Translations under genes and position numbers: made by a program
Notes under the pieces: generated by a model
Told to the model about the DNA's origin: nothing
Database searches by the model: none
The model's input: only the letters and a program-made list of their open reading frames with translations
Assembly: GCA_963834725.1 (NCBI GenBank)
Contig: CAWICN010000001.1
Coordinates: 5,518,001 to 5,582,000, forward strand
Direction: 5' to 3'
Source of the DNA: PALSA-693 sp963834725
GTDB lineage: Bacteria > Actinomycetota > Acidimicrobiia > Acidimicrobiales > Palsa-688
Length of the DNA: 64,000 bases
Shown here: one piece after another, positions 53,473 through 63,068 of the stretch
How the letters are laid out: each line of letters opens with the position of its first letter
How positions within the stretch are numbered: position 1 is the first letter of the stretch

Positions 53473-54861
53473 TCAGAGCCGGGACCAGGCCTCCGTCAGC
53501 ACGGACCGCAGGATCTCCCCGATCAAGTCGAAATGCTCCTGCTCGCACACCAGCGGGGGGGCCAGCTGCACCACCGGGTCACCGCGATCGTCGGCCCGGC
53601 AGATCAGGCCGGCCTCGAACAGCGCGCCCGAGAGAAAACCGCGAAGCAGTCGCTCCGACTGGTCGTCGTCGAAGCTCGCCCGAGACCTCTTCTCCTTGAC
53701 CAGCTCGATACCAAAGAAGAAGCCGTCACCTCGTACGTCGCCGACGATCGGCAGGTCCCGCAGCCCCTCGAGCACGGCCCGGAACGATGCGCTCCGCGCC
53801 GCCACCCCGCCGATCAGATCCTCGTTCTCGAAGAGCTCCAGGTTGGCCAGCGCGACAGCTGCGGAGACCGGGTGGCCGCCGAAGGTGAACCCGTGCGCAA
53901 ACGTCGTGGTTCCGTCCAGAAACGGCTCCATCAGGCGATCGTCGACGAGCAGCGCTCCGAGGGGGGAATAGCCGCTCGTCATACCCTTGGCACACGTGAT
54001 CATGTCGGGCTGGTAGCCATAGCGGTCCGCTCCGAACCACGCTCCGAGCCGACCAAACGCGCAGATGACCTCGTCGGACACCAACAGGACGCCGTACCGA
54101 TCGCAGATCTCGCGGACCCGCTGGAAGTAGCCGGGTGGCGGCGGGAAACAACCCCCCGCGTTCTGCACCGGCTCGAGGAACACCGCCGCGACCGACTCAG
54201 GACCTTCCATCACGATGTGCCGTTCAACATCGTCCGCCGCCCACCGACCGAAGGCTGCCAGGTCGTCGCCGTGTTCCGGAGCCCGGTAGAAGTTGGTATT
54301 GGCGACCCGAACAGACCCTGGAACCAGTGGCTCAAATGGCTCCTTGATGTCTGGAAGTCCGGTGATCGAGAGGGCGCCCAGGGTCGTCCCGTGGTAGGCG
54401 ATGGAGCGGGACAGCACCTTATAGCGCCCAGGCTGACCGGTAGCCCGGAAATACTGGCGCGCCAGCTTCCAGGCCGATTCCACCGCCTCGCCGCCCGCGG
54501 TGGTGAAAAAGACCCGGTTGAGGTTGCCGGGCGCCAGGGACGCCAACCGTTCTGAGAGTTCGATGGCGCTCGGGTGGGCGTAGCTCCACAAGGGAAAGTA
54601 GGCCAGTTGCTCCGCCTGCGAGGCGGCGGCCTCGGCCAGCTCCCTCCGGCCGTGACCGGCCTGCACCACGAACAATCCGGATAGGCCGTCCAGGTAGCGC
54701 CGGCCCCGGCTGTCCCAGACCCAGGGACCCTCGCCGCGAACGATCACCGGCACGTCATGGTCGGCATAGCTGCTCATGCGGGTGAAGTGCATCCACAGGT
54801 GGCGCTTGGCCGCCTCCTGTAGGTGCCGATCTGCTGATTGGGCGTTCATCGAGTCCCCCAT
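53473..54861 (-). CDS. Class III PLP aminotransferase (omega-amine/GABA type)
   Basis: 462 residues. VWDSRGRRYLDGLSGLFVVQ, FFTTAGGEAVESAWKLARQY, SRSIAYHGTTLGALSITG, LLVSDEVICAFGRLGAWFG (PLP Asp) and DMITCAKGMTSGYSPLGAL (PLP Lys). Likely uses an omega-amine such as putrescine, GABA or beta-alanine with pyruvate as acceptor. Its start overlaps the Lrp regulator stop by 16 bp on the same strand, and aldehyde and alanine dehydrogenases lie divergently. Confidence 0.9.
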   Translation of the reverse strand: MGDSMNAQSADRHLQEAAKRHLWMHFTRMSSYADHDVPVIVRGEGPWVWDSRGRRYLDGLSGLFVVQAGHGRRELAEAAASQAEQLAYFPLWSYAHPSAIELSERLASLAPGNLNRVFFTTAGGEAVESAWKLARQYFRATGQPGRYKVLSRSIAYHGTTLGALSITGLPDIKEPFEPLVPGSVRVANTNFYRAPEHGDDLAAFGRWAADDVERHIVMEGPESVAAVFLEPVQNAGGCFPPPPGYFQRVREICDRYGVLLVSDEVICAFGRLGAWFGADRYGYQPDMITCAKGMTSGYSPLGALLVDDRLMEPFLDGTTTFAHGFTFGGHPVSAAVALANLELFENEDLIGGVAARSASFRAVLEGLRDLPIVGDVRGDGFFFGIELVKEKRSRASFDDDQSERLLRGFLSGALFEAGLICRADDRGDPVVQLAPPLVCEQEHFDLIGEILRSVLTEAWSRL

Positions 54862-55331
54862 TGGTAGGTCTCCTTCGCGACGTGGAGATAGACAAACGCC
54901 TCGGTGTCGCGCACTCCGGGGATCGTTCGGATCGATTCGTCGATGGTCCGGAGCAGGTGGGCGTCGTCCACACAGATGAGCTCGACCAGGATGTCGAACT
55001 GACCGGCGCAGATCACCACATACTCCGCCTCGTCGAGCCCGGTGAGCTTGTCGGCGACGGCCCGGATGCCGCCTTCCACCTTCACGCCGAGCAGCGCCAT
55101 GCGGTGAAAGCCGACGGCCGCCGCATCGGTCACCGCCGCGATCTGGATGATCCGGTCGTCGAGCAGCCGCTGTACCCGTTGGCGGGTGGCGGCCTCGGAC
55201 AGCCCAACGGCCCGGGCAATGGCGGCGTAGGACCGCCGGCCGTCCTCCTGGAGCTCCTCGATGATCCGCTTGCTGGTCTGGTCGAGAGCACCCTTGCTGT
55301 CGCGGATCACGCTGTCATTCTTGCTCACCAC
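54846..55331 (-). CDS. Lrp/AsnC-family regulator
   Basis: 161 residues. HTH LDQTSKRIIEELQEDGRRSY, IARAVGLSEAATRQRVQRLL; RAM ligand-binding domain GVKVEGGIRAVADKL, YVVICAGQFDILVELICVDD. Transcribed with the aminotransferase and divergent from the aldehyde dehydrogenase, so it probably controls both in response to an amino acid. Confidence 0.94.
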   Translation of the reverse strand: MVSKNDSVIRDSKGALDQTSKRIIEELQEDGRRSYAAIARAVGLSEAATRQRVQRLLDDRIIQIAAVTDAAAVGFHRMALLGVKVEGGIRAVADKLTGLDEAEYVVICAGQFDILVELICVDDAHLLRTIDESIRTIPGVRDTEAFVYLHVAKETYQWGTR

Positions 55332-55455
55332 GACGGATTCTAGCGACTCACGCCGGCCATGGCAAAGGATTCCCTTGCATCGCCGCCCCGATGTGAGATG
55401 ATTGTCGAGTCCAGGGGAAGCGATTCAGGGACCAGAAGCCCTTAAGGGAGAGAGC

Positions 55456-56883
55456 ATGACGGAACGGCTGCACAACTTCGTGGGCGGCGCCCCCGTAGCG
55501 GCCAAAGACGGACGGGTTACGCCTGTTGTCGATCCGAGCACCGGCGAGACCTACGCGGAAGCACCCCTGTCTGGTTCGGCCGACGTCGATCTGGCCTGCC
55601 AGGCAGCCGCTACCGCGTTCGACGGGTGGCGGGATACGACCCCATCGGAACGGAGCCGCATGCTGCTCCGCCTGGCAGATGCCATCGAAGCCCGGGCCGA
55701 GGATTTCATCGTCGCCGAGGGGCGCAACACCGGGAAACCCCTGGCCTTGACCCGGTCGGAGGAGATCCCGCCGATGCTGGACCAGATCCGTTTTTTTGCC
55801 GGCGCCGCCCGGGTCCTCGAGGGCCGGTCGGCAGGTGAGTACATGGCCGGTCACACCTCGTGGATCCGGCGCGAGCCCATCGGCGTGGTGGCGCAGGTGA
55901 CACCCTGGAACTACCCCATGATGATGGCGGTCTGGAAGATCGCGCCGGCCCTGGCCGCCGGCAACACCGTCGTTCTCAAGCCGTCGGACACCACCCCGGT
56001 GACCACGCTGATGCTGGCCGAGGTGGCCGGTGAGATCTATCCGCCCGGTGTGTTGAACGTGATCTGCGGTGACCGCGACACGGGACGGTCGCTCGTGAGC
56101 CATCCCATCCCCCAGCTGGTAGCCATTACTGGAAGTATCCGGGCCGGTCGCGAGGTCGCCACCGCCGCAGCCGCCGATATCAAACGGGTGCACCTCGAGC
56201 TTGGTGGCAAGGCCCCGGTGATCGTCTTCGACGATGCCGACGTCGACAAGGCGGCCGAGGCCATTGCCATTGCGGGCTACTTCAACGCCGGCCAGGACTG
56301 CACGGCCGCCACCCGTGTCCTGGCTGCGCCGAAGTCCTATGGCGACATGGTCGAGGCCCTGGCCGGGCATGCCCGAGCCACCACCTTCGGAGGGCTGGAC
56401 CAGCCGGACGTGGTCTTCGGTCCGCTCAACAACGCCAGCCAGCTCGAGCGGGTCCGGGACATGGTTGCCAGGACCCCGACCCACGCCAAGGTTGTCGTCG
56501 GCGGAGAGGCACCCGGCGGCGCGGGTTACTTTTTCCCCCCGACGGTGATTGCCGACGTGGAGCAGTCCGACGAGCTAGCCCAGTCCGAGATCTTCGGTCC
56601 GGTCATCACCGTGCAGCGCTTCAGCGACGAGGATCAGGCGGTGGCCTGGGCCAACGGTGTCGAATACGGGCTGGCGTCCAGCGTATGGACCCGGGACCAC
56701 GGCCGGGCCATGCGGATGTCGCGGCGGCTGGACTTCGGCTGTGTCTGGATCAACACGCACATCCCGCTTGTCGCCGAGATGCCCCATGGCGGCTTCAAGC
56801 ATTCGGGCTACGGCAAAGACCTATCGATGTACGGTCTGGAGGACTACACACGTATCAAGCACGTGATGAGCAGCATCGACTAG
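55456..56883 (+). CDS. Aldehyde dehydrogenase (aminobutyraldehyde dehydrogenase-like)
   Basis: 475 residues, ATG 55456 after AAGGGAGAGAG. NAD-dependent ALDH: VVAQVTPWNYPMMMAVWKIA, NTVVLKPSDTTPVT, GSIRAGREVA, HLELGGKAPVIVF (Glu), FNAGQDCTAATR (catalytic Cys), SEIFGPVITVQRF. PMMMAVWKIAPAL and GQDCTAATR fit gamma-aminobutyraldehyde dehydrogenases, so oxidation of a putrescine-derived aldehyde to GABA is likely. Confidence 0.9.
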   Translation: MTERLHNFVGGAPVAAKDGRVTPVVDPSTGETYAEAPLSGSADVDLACQAAATAFDGWRDTTPSERSRMLLRLADAIEARAEDFIVAEGRNTGKPLALTRSEEIPPMLDQIRFFAGAARVLEGRSAGEYMAGHTSWIRREPIGVVAQVTPWNYPMMMAVWKIAPALAAGNTVVLKPSDTTPVTTLMLAEVAGEIYPPGVLNVICGDRDTGRSLVSHPIPQLVAITGSIRAGREVATAAAADIKRVHLELGGKAPVIVFDDADVDKAAEAIAIAGYFNAGQDCTAATRVLAAPKSYGDMVEALAGHARATTFGGLDQPDVVFGPLNNASQLERVRDMVARTPTHAKVVVGGEAPGGAGYFFPPTVIADVEQSDELAQSEIFGPVITVQRFSDEDQAVAWANGVEYGLASSVWTRDHGRAMRMSRRLDFGCVWINTHIPLVAEMPHGGFKHSGYGKDLSMYGLEDYTRIKHVMSSID

Positions 56884-56948
56884 GTGGAATGGGGGAGCAC
56901 GACGGGCCAGACGATCGCGATCAACCGCGAGTTGAGGAGGAACCAACG

Positions 56949-58064
56949 GTGAGAGTCGGCGTGCCCACTGAGGTGAAAAATTCCGAGTACCGCGTGGCCT
57001 GCACGCCCGCCGGCGTACACGAGCTGGTGCGGCACGGCCATGAGGTCCTGGTGCAGCGGGGGGCGGGGATCGGTTCGTCACTGCCCGACGCCGACTTCAC
57101 CTCGGCCGGCGCCGTGCTCATCGACAGCGCCGACGAGCTCTGGGGAAAGGCCGACCTGATCCTCAAGGTCAAAGAGCCCGTCGAGGAGGAGTACCACCGG
57201 TTGCGCACGGACCAGGTCCTCTTTACCTACCTCCATCTGGCGGCGTCGAAGTCGGTGACAGAGGCGCTCCTTGCCGCCGGCACCACCGCGATCGCCTACG
57301 AGACAGTGCAACTGCCTGACGGGTCGCTCCCGCTCCTGGCCCCCATGTCGGAGGTTGCCGGACGCATGGCCCCACAGGCCGGCGCCCACCACCTGCAGCG
57401 GGACGGCGGCGGCCGGGGCGTGCTGATGGGCGGTGTTTCCGGCGTCTATGCCGCCAAAGTGGTGGTGATCGGGGCCGGCGTGTCCGGGATGAACGCAGCG
57501 GCCATCGCGCTCGGCATGCAGTCGGAAGTGCTTCTGCTGGATCGCAACGTCGCCAAGCTCCGGGAAGCGGACCGCATCTATCAGGGTCATTGCCAGACCG
57601 TGGCGTCCAACATCTATGAGGTGGAGCGCGCCGTCCTCGACGCCGACCTGGTGATCGGGGCCGTGCTGGTGCCGGGAGCCAAGGCGCCGGTGCTGGTGAG
57701 CAACGATCTGGTTTCCCGCATGAAACCTGGATCGGTCCTGGTCGACATCGCCATCGACCAGGGTGGTTGCTTCGAGGACTCGCGGCCCACGACCCACGCC
57801 GACCCGGTGTACAAGGTGCACGGGTCGCTCTTCTATTGCGTCGCCAACATGCCGGGCGCAGTCCCACACACCTCGACCTATGCCCTGACCAACGTGACTC
57901 TGCCCTACGCGCTCGAGATTGCCGACCGGGGGTGGCGGGAAGCGCTGCGGGCCGACCCGGTGCTGGCCCTGGGGCTCAACACGCACCACGGCGAGGTCGC
58001 CTACGCCTCGGTGGCCGAGGCCCACGGACTGTCGGCGGTGTCGCTCGAGGCGGTCCTGGCCTAA
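56949..58064 (+). CDS. ald: Alanine dehydrogenase
   Basis: NAD-dependent interconversion of alanine and pyruvate plus ammonia. 371 residues; GTG 56949 after GAGGAGGAA. MRVGVPTEVKNSEYRVACTP-like N-terminus, DLILKVKEPVEEEYHRL (Lys), FTYLHLAASKS (His), VVVIGAGVSGMNAA (nucleotide fold), LVIGAVLVPGAKAPVLVS, DIAIDQGGCFEDSRPTTH. Could recycle alanine formed by the transaminase to pyruvate. Confidence 0.96.
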   Translation: MRVGVPTEVKNSEYRVACTPAGVHELVRHGHEVLVQRGAGIGSSLPDADFTSAGAVLIDSADELWGKADLILKVKEPVEEEYHRLRTDQVLFTYLHLAASKSVTEALLAAGTTAIAYETVQLPDGSLPLLAPMSEVAGRMAPQAGAHHLQRDGGGRGVLMGGVSGVYAAKVVVIGAGVSGMNAAAIALGMQSEVLLLDRNVAKLREADRIYQGHCQTVASNIYEVERAVLDADLVIGAVLVPGAKAPVLVSNDLVSRMKPGSVLVDIAIDQGGCFEDSRPTTHADPVYKVHGSLFYCVANMPGAVPHTSTYALTNVTLPYALEIADRGWREALRADPVLALGLNTHHGEVAYASVAEAHGLSAVSLEAVLA

Positions 58065-58180
58065 GGGCGGTGGCCCGGGACCTGGCACAGCCCGGACCGG
58101 TTCAGACAGCCTTCCGTTTCCGGTCGGCTTCCGGTCGGCCATGCCACCCAGGCCAGGGCCGGCTCGTCAGGGCGCGCCGG

Positions 58181-58531
58181 TCAGGCCATAACGGACCGGC
58201 GGTCGCCGAACCGATTCGGTCGGTTGAGGTCGGTGACCGAGGCCCGGGTCCCGGGGAGGGCGTCATCCGCCGCGCCGGCCTCCGCCTGCCGGCCATCCTG
58301 GAGGACGACGCGGATTCCGTCGGCCGGATAGCGACGATGCCCTCCCGGCGTCCGCACGGACGGGATCTGGCCCCGCCTGGCCCACTCCGAGACGGTTCGC
58401 TCCGAGACCTGAAACAGCGTGGCCACATCCGAGGTCCGCAGCAGCTGACCTTCGAGGGTTGGTGGCACGTCGGAGCCGAAGAGCACGCCGAGCAGTTGGT
58501 GGCGGCGGGTTTCCTGCACGTCGTTGACCAT
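58181..58531 (-). CDS. BldC-like MerR-type small DNA-binding protein
   Basis: 116 residues. The core LLRTSDVATLFQVSERTVSE, WARRGQIPSVRTPGGHRRYP matches the BldC/excisionase type winged HTH, which binds DNA head-to-tail. Flanking regions are longer than in BldC (about 68 residues). A developmental or stress regulator in actinobacteria; targets unknown. Convergent with ald. Confidence 0.85.
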   Translation of the reverse strand: MVNDVQETRRHQLLGVLFGSDVPPTLEGQLLRTSDVATLFQVSERTVSEWARRGQIPSVRTPGGHRRYPADGIRVVLQDGRQAEAGAADDALPGTRASVTDLNRPNRFGDRRSVMA

Positions 58532-58719
58532 GATGTGACTGCCTCCTTCGGCGGTTGCATATGAGCCTTCCTGGCAGCGACGACGGCCGCAATGGTCCGA
58601 ACGCGCTTATTTCCGGAAGGATCGGGGGCCGCAGGTCGATCCGGTGAGGGCAGCGACAGGCGCCGCCCTCTGGGCACGCTACGCCCGGTCGGCGCCCGGT
58701 CGGCGGCAGTTTGGGGGCT

Positions 58720-58945
58720 TCGGCCGGGCTCGGGGGGCTCAGTGGCTCTGGGGGGCTCGGGGGCTCGGGGTGCTCAGGGGGCTCGGGGGCTCAGTGGCTC
58801 TGGGGGGCTCAGGGGCCTCAGGGGCTCGGGGTGCTCAGGGGCTCGGGGGCTCGGGGGCTCAGGGGGCTTGGGAGGCTCAGGGGGCTCAGGGGCTCGGGGG
58901 CTCGGGGGCTCAGGGGGCTTGGGAGGCTCAGGGGGCTCGGGAGTT
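58720..58945. repeat. G-rich repeat tract upstream of coaE
   Basis: More than 20 runs of three to six G separated by CTC, CTCA or similar, including two exact-looking 51-bp copies starting 58837 and 58888. Open in all plus frames, without recognisable protein. Strong G-quadruplex potential on the plus (coding) strand. Confidence 0.88.
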
Positions 58946-59020
58946 CGGCGGGGCTGGGGCGGGGTTCGCGAGGCCTGGCGGGGTTCGCGGAGTACGGCGG
59001 CGACCGCTACCGTGCTCGGC

Positions 59021-59629
59021 ATGCTGCTCGTGGCCCTCACCGGGGGGATCGGATCCGGGAAGTCGACGGTGGCGGCGGGTCTGGCCCGGCGGGGCGCTGC
59101 GGTGGTGGATGCGGACGCGATAGGCCGAGAGATCCTCGAACCGGACGGGGCCGCGTACCAGGCGGTGGTCGACTACTTCGGGCCCGGCGTGGTCCGGCCG
59201 GACCGGTCGATCGACCGGGCCGCCCTGGCCGGCATCGTGTTCGCCGATCCTGACCGCCTCACCAGGCTCAACCAGCTCACCCATCCCGTGATCGGCGAGG
59301 TCATGGCCGTGCGGGCCGACGCTCTCGGCGCGAGCCACCCTGTCGTGGTGCTCGACGTGGCCCTGCTCAGCATCGTCACCACCGACCGGTTCCATCTGGA
59401 CGTCATCGTGGTGGTGGACACGCCCGAGGAGGTGGCGGTGGGCCGCCTGGTCGAGCATCGCGGCTTCAGTGAGGACGATGCCTGGTCGCGGGTGGCCGCG
59501 CAGATCGACCGGGACCAGCGGCGGCAGGTCGCCGACGTCGTGCTCGACAACAGCGACGGCCCGGCCGCCCTCGAAACAGAGATCGACCGGGTCTGGGCCT
59601 GGCTGCGGGAAAGGGCCGGCCAGGTCTGA
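59021..59629 (+). CDS. coaE: Dephospho-CoA kinase
   Basis: Last step of CoA synthesis. 202 residues from ATG 59021 (MLLVALTGGIGSGKSTVAAG, P-loop). DADAIGREILEPDGAAYQAV, LTHPVIGEVM, VVVVDTPEEVAVGRLV, HRGFSEDDAWSRVAAQ. GTG 59012 is an alternative start. The frame is open far upstream through the G-rich repeat but that part is unlikely to be translated. Confidence 0.94.
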   Translation: MLLVALTGGIGSGKSTVAAGLARRGAAVVDADAIGREILEPDGAAYQAVVDYFGPGVVRPDRSIDRAALAGIVFADPDRLTRLNQLTHPVIGEVMAVRADALGASHPVVVLDVALLSIVTTDRFHLDVIVVVDTPEEVAVGRLVEHRGFSEDDAWSRVAAQIDRDQRRQVADVVLDNSDGPAALETEIDRVWAWLRERAGQV

Positions 59630-59659
59630 TCGTCACTGGGTCCCGATACCATCGGACCC

Positions 59660-61684
59660 ATGCCCGAGTTCACGATGCGGTCGGATTTTGCGCCGGCAGG
59701 GGACCAGCCGACCGCCATCACCCAGCTGTCCGAGGGCGTGCGGCGGGGTGACCGGTTCCAGACGCTGCTGGGCATCACGGGCAGCGGTAAGAGCGCCACA
59801 GTGGCCTGGACGATCGAGGCGGTCCAGCGTCCGACGCTCATCATCGCCCCCAACAAGTCCCTGGCGGCGCAGCTTGCCAACGAGATGCGGGAGTTCTTTC
59901 CCTACAATCGAGTGGAGTACTTCGTCAGCTATTACGACTACTACCAGCCCGAGGCGTACCTGCCATCGAGCGACACCTACATCGAGAAGGACAGCTCGAT
60001 CAACGACGAGATCGACCGGCTCCGTCACTCGACCACGTCGGCGCTGCTGACCAGACGCGACGTCATCGTGGTTGCTTCGGTCAGCTGCATCTATGGCCTG
60101 GGGTCTCCGGAGGAGTACTCCGACCGGATCCTGCACCTGCAGCGGGGCGCCGAACAGGACCAGCGGGCGATCCTCCGCCGGCTGGTCGACATGCAATACG
60201 AGCGCAACGACGCCAACCTGGTGCGTGGCAAGTTCCGGGTACGAGGTGACACCATCGAGGTCCACCCCGCCTACGAGGAGCATGCGGTCAGGGTCGAGTT
60301 GTTCGGGGATGAGATCGAGCGCATAACCACGCTCGATACCCTCACCGGCGAGAAGCTGGCAGAGCCCGACGAGCTGGTGATTTTTCCGGCGACCCACTAT
60401 GTGGCCGGCGACGAGCGGATGCGGGTTGCCATCGCAGGGATCGAGGCTGAATTGCAGCAACGGCTGGCCTGGTTCGAGAGGGAGGGCAAGCTGCTCGAGG
60501 CCCAGCGGCTCCGGATGCGCACCTCGTACGACCTCGAGATGCTGGCGGAGGTGGGGGTGTGCTCAGGGATCGAAAACTACAGCCTGCACATCGATGGCCG
60601 CCGCCCGGGAGAGCCGCCGCACACCTTGCTGGATTTCTTTCCCAAGGATTACCTGCTCGTCATCGACGAGTCACATCAGACGGTGCCCCAGCTGCACGGC
60701 CAGTACGAGGGGGACCATTCCCGCAAGGAGACCCTCATCGAGCACGGCTTCCGCCTTCCGTCCGCGGCGGACAACCGTCCGCTACGGTTCGAGGAGTTCT
60801 ACGAGCGGGTCAACCAGTGCCTCTTTTTGTCGGCCACCCCGTCGGCGTACGAGATCCAGCAGTCCACCCAGGTGGTGGAGCAGATCGTGCGGCCGACCGG
60901 GCTCGTCGACCCGGAGGTCATGGTCAAACCGACCAAAGGCCAGATCGACGATCTGATTGCCCAGATCCGCGACCGCACCGACCGAGGCGACCGCGTCCTG
61001 GTCACCACGCTCACCAAGAAGATGGCCGAGGACCTGACCGACTATCTGCTGGAGATGGGTCTGCGGGTCCGGTACCTGCACTCCAACATCGACACCATCC
61101 AGCGCATCGAGATCCTTCGCGACCTGCGGCTCGGCGAGTTTGACGTCCTGGTCGGGATCAACCTCCTGCGGGAAGGCCTTGACCTGCCCGAGGTCTCGCT
61201 CGTTGCGATTCTCGATGCCGACAAGGAGGGGTTCCTGCGGGGCGAGACGTCGCTGATCCAGACCATCGGCCGGGCGGCGCGCAACGTCGACGGTCAGGTG
61301 ATCATGTACGCCGACCGGATGACCGACTCCATGCAGCGGGCCATCTCCGAGACCCACCGCCGGCGGTCGGTACAGCAGGCCTACAACGCCGAGCACGGCA
61401 TCGACCCGCAGACCATCCGCAAGGCCATCACCGACATTCTCGTGATGCTCGGCTCGCGGGACGGCACCGCGCCGGTACCCGGCCAGGATCGGAGGAGCCG
61501 CCGGCGGGACCGGGCTCGCAGCGACCTGGCCGAGTTGCCCCATGAGGAGCTAGCCCGGCTGATCTCCACCCTGGAGGAGGAGATGCGAGAGGCGGCGGCA
61601 GACCTCCGGTTCGAATATGCCGCCAGACTCCGCGACGAGATCATGGACCTCAAGAGCGAGCTGAAGGAGCTCTCGCGCCGCTGA
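59660..61684 (+). CDS. uvrB: Excinuclease ABC subunit B
   Basis: Nucleotide-excision repair helicase subunit. 674 residues, intact. P-loop LLGITGSGKSATVAW, beta-hairpin region YYDYYQPEAYLPSSDTYIEK, DEAD-type LLVIDESHQTVPQLHGQ, RVLVTTLTKKMAEDLTDYL, GINLLREGLDLPEVSLVAI, QTIGRAARN, and C-terminal UVR motif LISTLEEEMREAAADLRFEY. 30 bp after coaE; uvrA follows after ndh. Confidence 0.97.
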   Translation: MPEFTMRSDFAPAGDQPTAITQLSEGVRRGDRFQTLLGITGSGKSATVAWTIEAVQRPTLIIAPNKSLAAQLANEMREFFPYNRVEYFVSYYDYYQPEAYLPSSDTYIEKDSSINDEIDRLRHSTTSALLTRRDVIVVASVSCIYGLGSPEEYSDRILHLQRGAEQDQRAILRRLVDMQYERNDANLVRGKFRVRGDTIEVHPAYEEHAVRVELFGDEIERITTLDTLTGEKLAEPDELVIFPATHYVAGDERMRVAIAGIEAELQQRLAWFEREGKLLEAQRLRMRTSYDLEMLAEVGVCSGIENYSLHIDGRRPGEPPHTLLDFFPKDYLLVIDESHQTVPQLHGQYEGDHSRKETLIEHGFRLPSAADNRPLRFEEFYERVNQCLFLSATPSAYEIQQSTQVVEQIVRPTGLVDPEVMVKPTKGQIDDLIAQIRDRTDRGDRVLVTTLTKKMAEDLTDYLLEMGLRVRYLHSNIDTIQRIEILRDLRLGEFDVLVGINLLREGLDLPEVSLVAILDADKEGFLRGETSLIQTIGRAARNVDGQVIMYADRMTDSMQRAISETHRRRSVQQAYNAEHGIDPQTIRKAITDILVMLGSRDGTAPVPGQDRRSRRRDRARSDLAELPHEELARLISTLEEEMREAAADLRFEYAARLRDEIMDLKSELKELSRR

Positions 61685-61696
61685 GTGGTCCAGATC

Positions 61697-62998
61697 TCAA
61701 CGCCCCTGAGATTCGGACCGCTGGGTCTCCTCGATCGCCGTCAGTGAACCGTCGTCGAGGATCACGCGTGACCCCCGGTCCCAGGTGAAGTAGTTCCAGG
61801 CCCAGTTGAAAAGGACCACGGCCCGGTTACGAAATCCCACGAGGAAGACCAGGTGGACCGCCAGCCAGGCCAACCAGCCCAGGGTGCCCCGGAGATGGAG
61901 GCCACCCGGCAACTCGGCCACGGCCGAGCGGCGTCCGATGGTGGCCATGATGCCCTTGTCCCGGTACCGGAACGGCAGTGTGGCCTGACCGGCCAGACGC
62001 AGGCAGATGTTCACCGCGGTGTGGCGGCCGCCCTGGATCGCTACCTGGGCCACCTGAGTGAGCTGCTGGCCGTCCCGACCCCGGACCGCGGCCAGGTCGC
62101 CGATGACGAACACCTCCGGATGCCCCGGAAGGGACAGATCGGCACATACCGGAATGGTGCCGGCACGGCCTTTCTCCCCCGGGATCGTGTCGGCCAGCGG
62201 GTTGGCTCGCACGCCGGCGGTCCATATCACCGTGCGGGCGGCCATCGAGGTGCCATCGTCGAAACGGACTCCCTCAGCGGTTACCTCCGTCAGGCTGAGC
62301 CCGAGCCGCACGTCGACGCCTTTTGCCTCCAATGCCCGCAACGCCGCCCGCTGAGAGGCAGGCGAGAATCCAGGCAACAGGTGATCGGTCAACTCCACCA
62401 GGACCACCCTGGCCGACGACACATCCATGTAATGAAAATCTCTGGAAAGATTGTGCGTGATCAACTCGGAGAGGGCTCCAGCCATCTCGACCCCGGTTGG
62501 TCCGCCTCCAACCAGCACGATGGTGAGCGCGCCCGACACCTCCGTCGGATCGGCCAAACCGTCGGCTTGCTCGAAAGCGTTGAGCACGTGGTTGCGCAGC
62601 CGAACGGCGTCCAGCAGCGTCTTGAGGTGATAGGCGTGCTCGGCCACCCCGGGGATGCCGAAATCGTTCGTCGACGAGCCCGCCGCGAGGATCAGGAAGT
62701 CGTACGGCACCAGCAGCTCGTCGTCGACCGTCACGACGCGCTCGCCGAGATTTACTCCGGACACCGTACCGAGCCGGACTCTGACGTTGACATACTGCGA
62801 GCAAACCGACCGGATGGGATGGGCGATGTTGTCAGGGGAGAGAGCCGCCGTGGCCACCTGGTACAGCAGGGGCCAGAAGCCGTGATAGTTGTCACGGTCG
62901 ATCAGCGTGATGTCGACGGGGGCCGCGGCGAGGCTGGTGACGACGTTGAGCCCGCCGAACCCACCACCGACGATCACCACCCGAGGTCGCACGGACAC
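61697..62998 (-). CDS. ndh: Type II NADH:quinone oxidoreductase
   Basis: Non-proton-pumping NADH dehydrogenase feeding menaquinone. 433 residues. FAD fold VVIVGGGFGGLNVVTSLA, FWPLLYQVATAALSP, NADH fold IVLVGGGPTGVEMAGALSEL, VIWTAGVRANPLA, VFVIGDLAAVRG (FAD Asp), QVAIQGGRHTAVNI. A C-terminal hydrophobic segment (LGWLAWLAVHLVFLVGF) binds membrane. Divergent from uvrA. Confidence 0.93.
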   Translation of the reverse strand: MSVRPRVVIVGGGFGGLNVVTSLAAAPVDITLIDRDNYHGFWPLLYQVATAALSPDNIAHPIRSVCSQYVNVRVRLGTVSGVNLGERVVTVDDELLVPYDFLILAAGSSTNDFGIPGVAEHAYHLKTLLDAVRLRNHVLNAFEQADGLADPTEVSGALTIVLVGGGPTGVEMAGALSELITHNLSRDFHYMDVSSARVVLVELTDHLLPGFSPASQRAALRALEAKGVDVRLGLSLTEVTAEGVRFDDGTSMAARTVIWTAGVRANPLADTIPGEKGRAGTIPVCADLSLPGHPEVFVIGDLAAVRGRDGQQLTQVAQVAIQGGRHTAVNICLRLAGQATLPFRYRDKGIMATIGRRSAVAELPGGLHLRGTLGWLAWLAVHLVFLVGFRNRAVVLFNWAWNYFTWDRGSRVILDDGSLTAIEETQRSESQGR

Positions 62999-63068
62999 AC
63001 CGCCGTTGTACTACGTCGTGTGTCACGAAATGCGCAGTCGAACGTTTGTTCGCTGATACCCTGAGACG

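Noticed and set aside
58592..59020. Gly/Ser/Leu repeat protein fused to CoaE
   Set aside because: The frame is open only because of the G-rich repeat; CoaE has a clear start at its P-loop region (59021).
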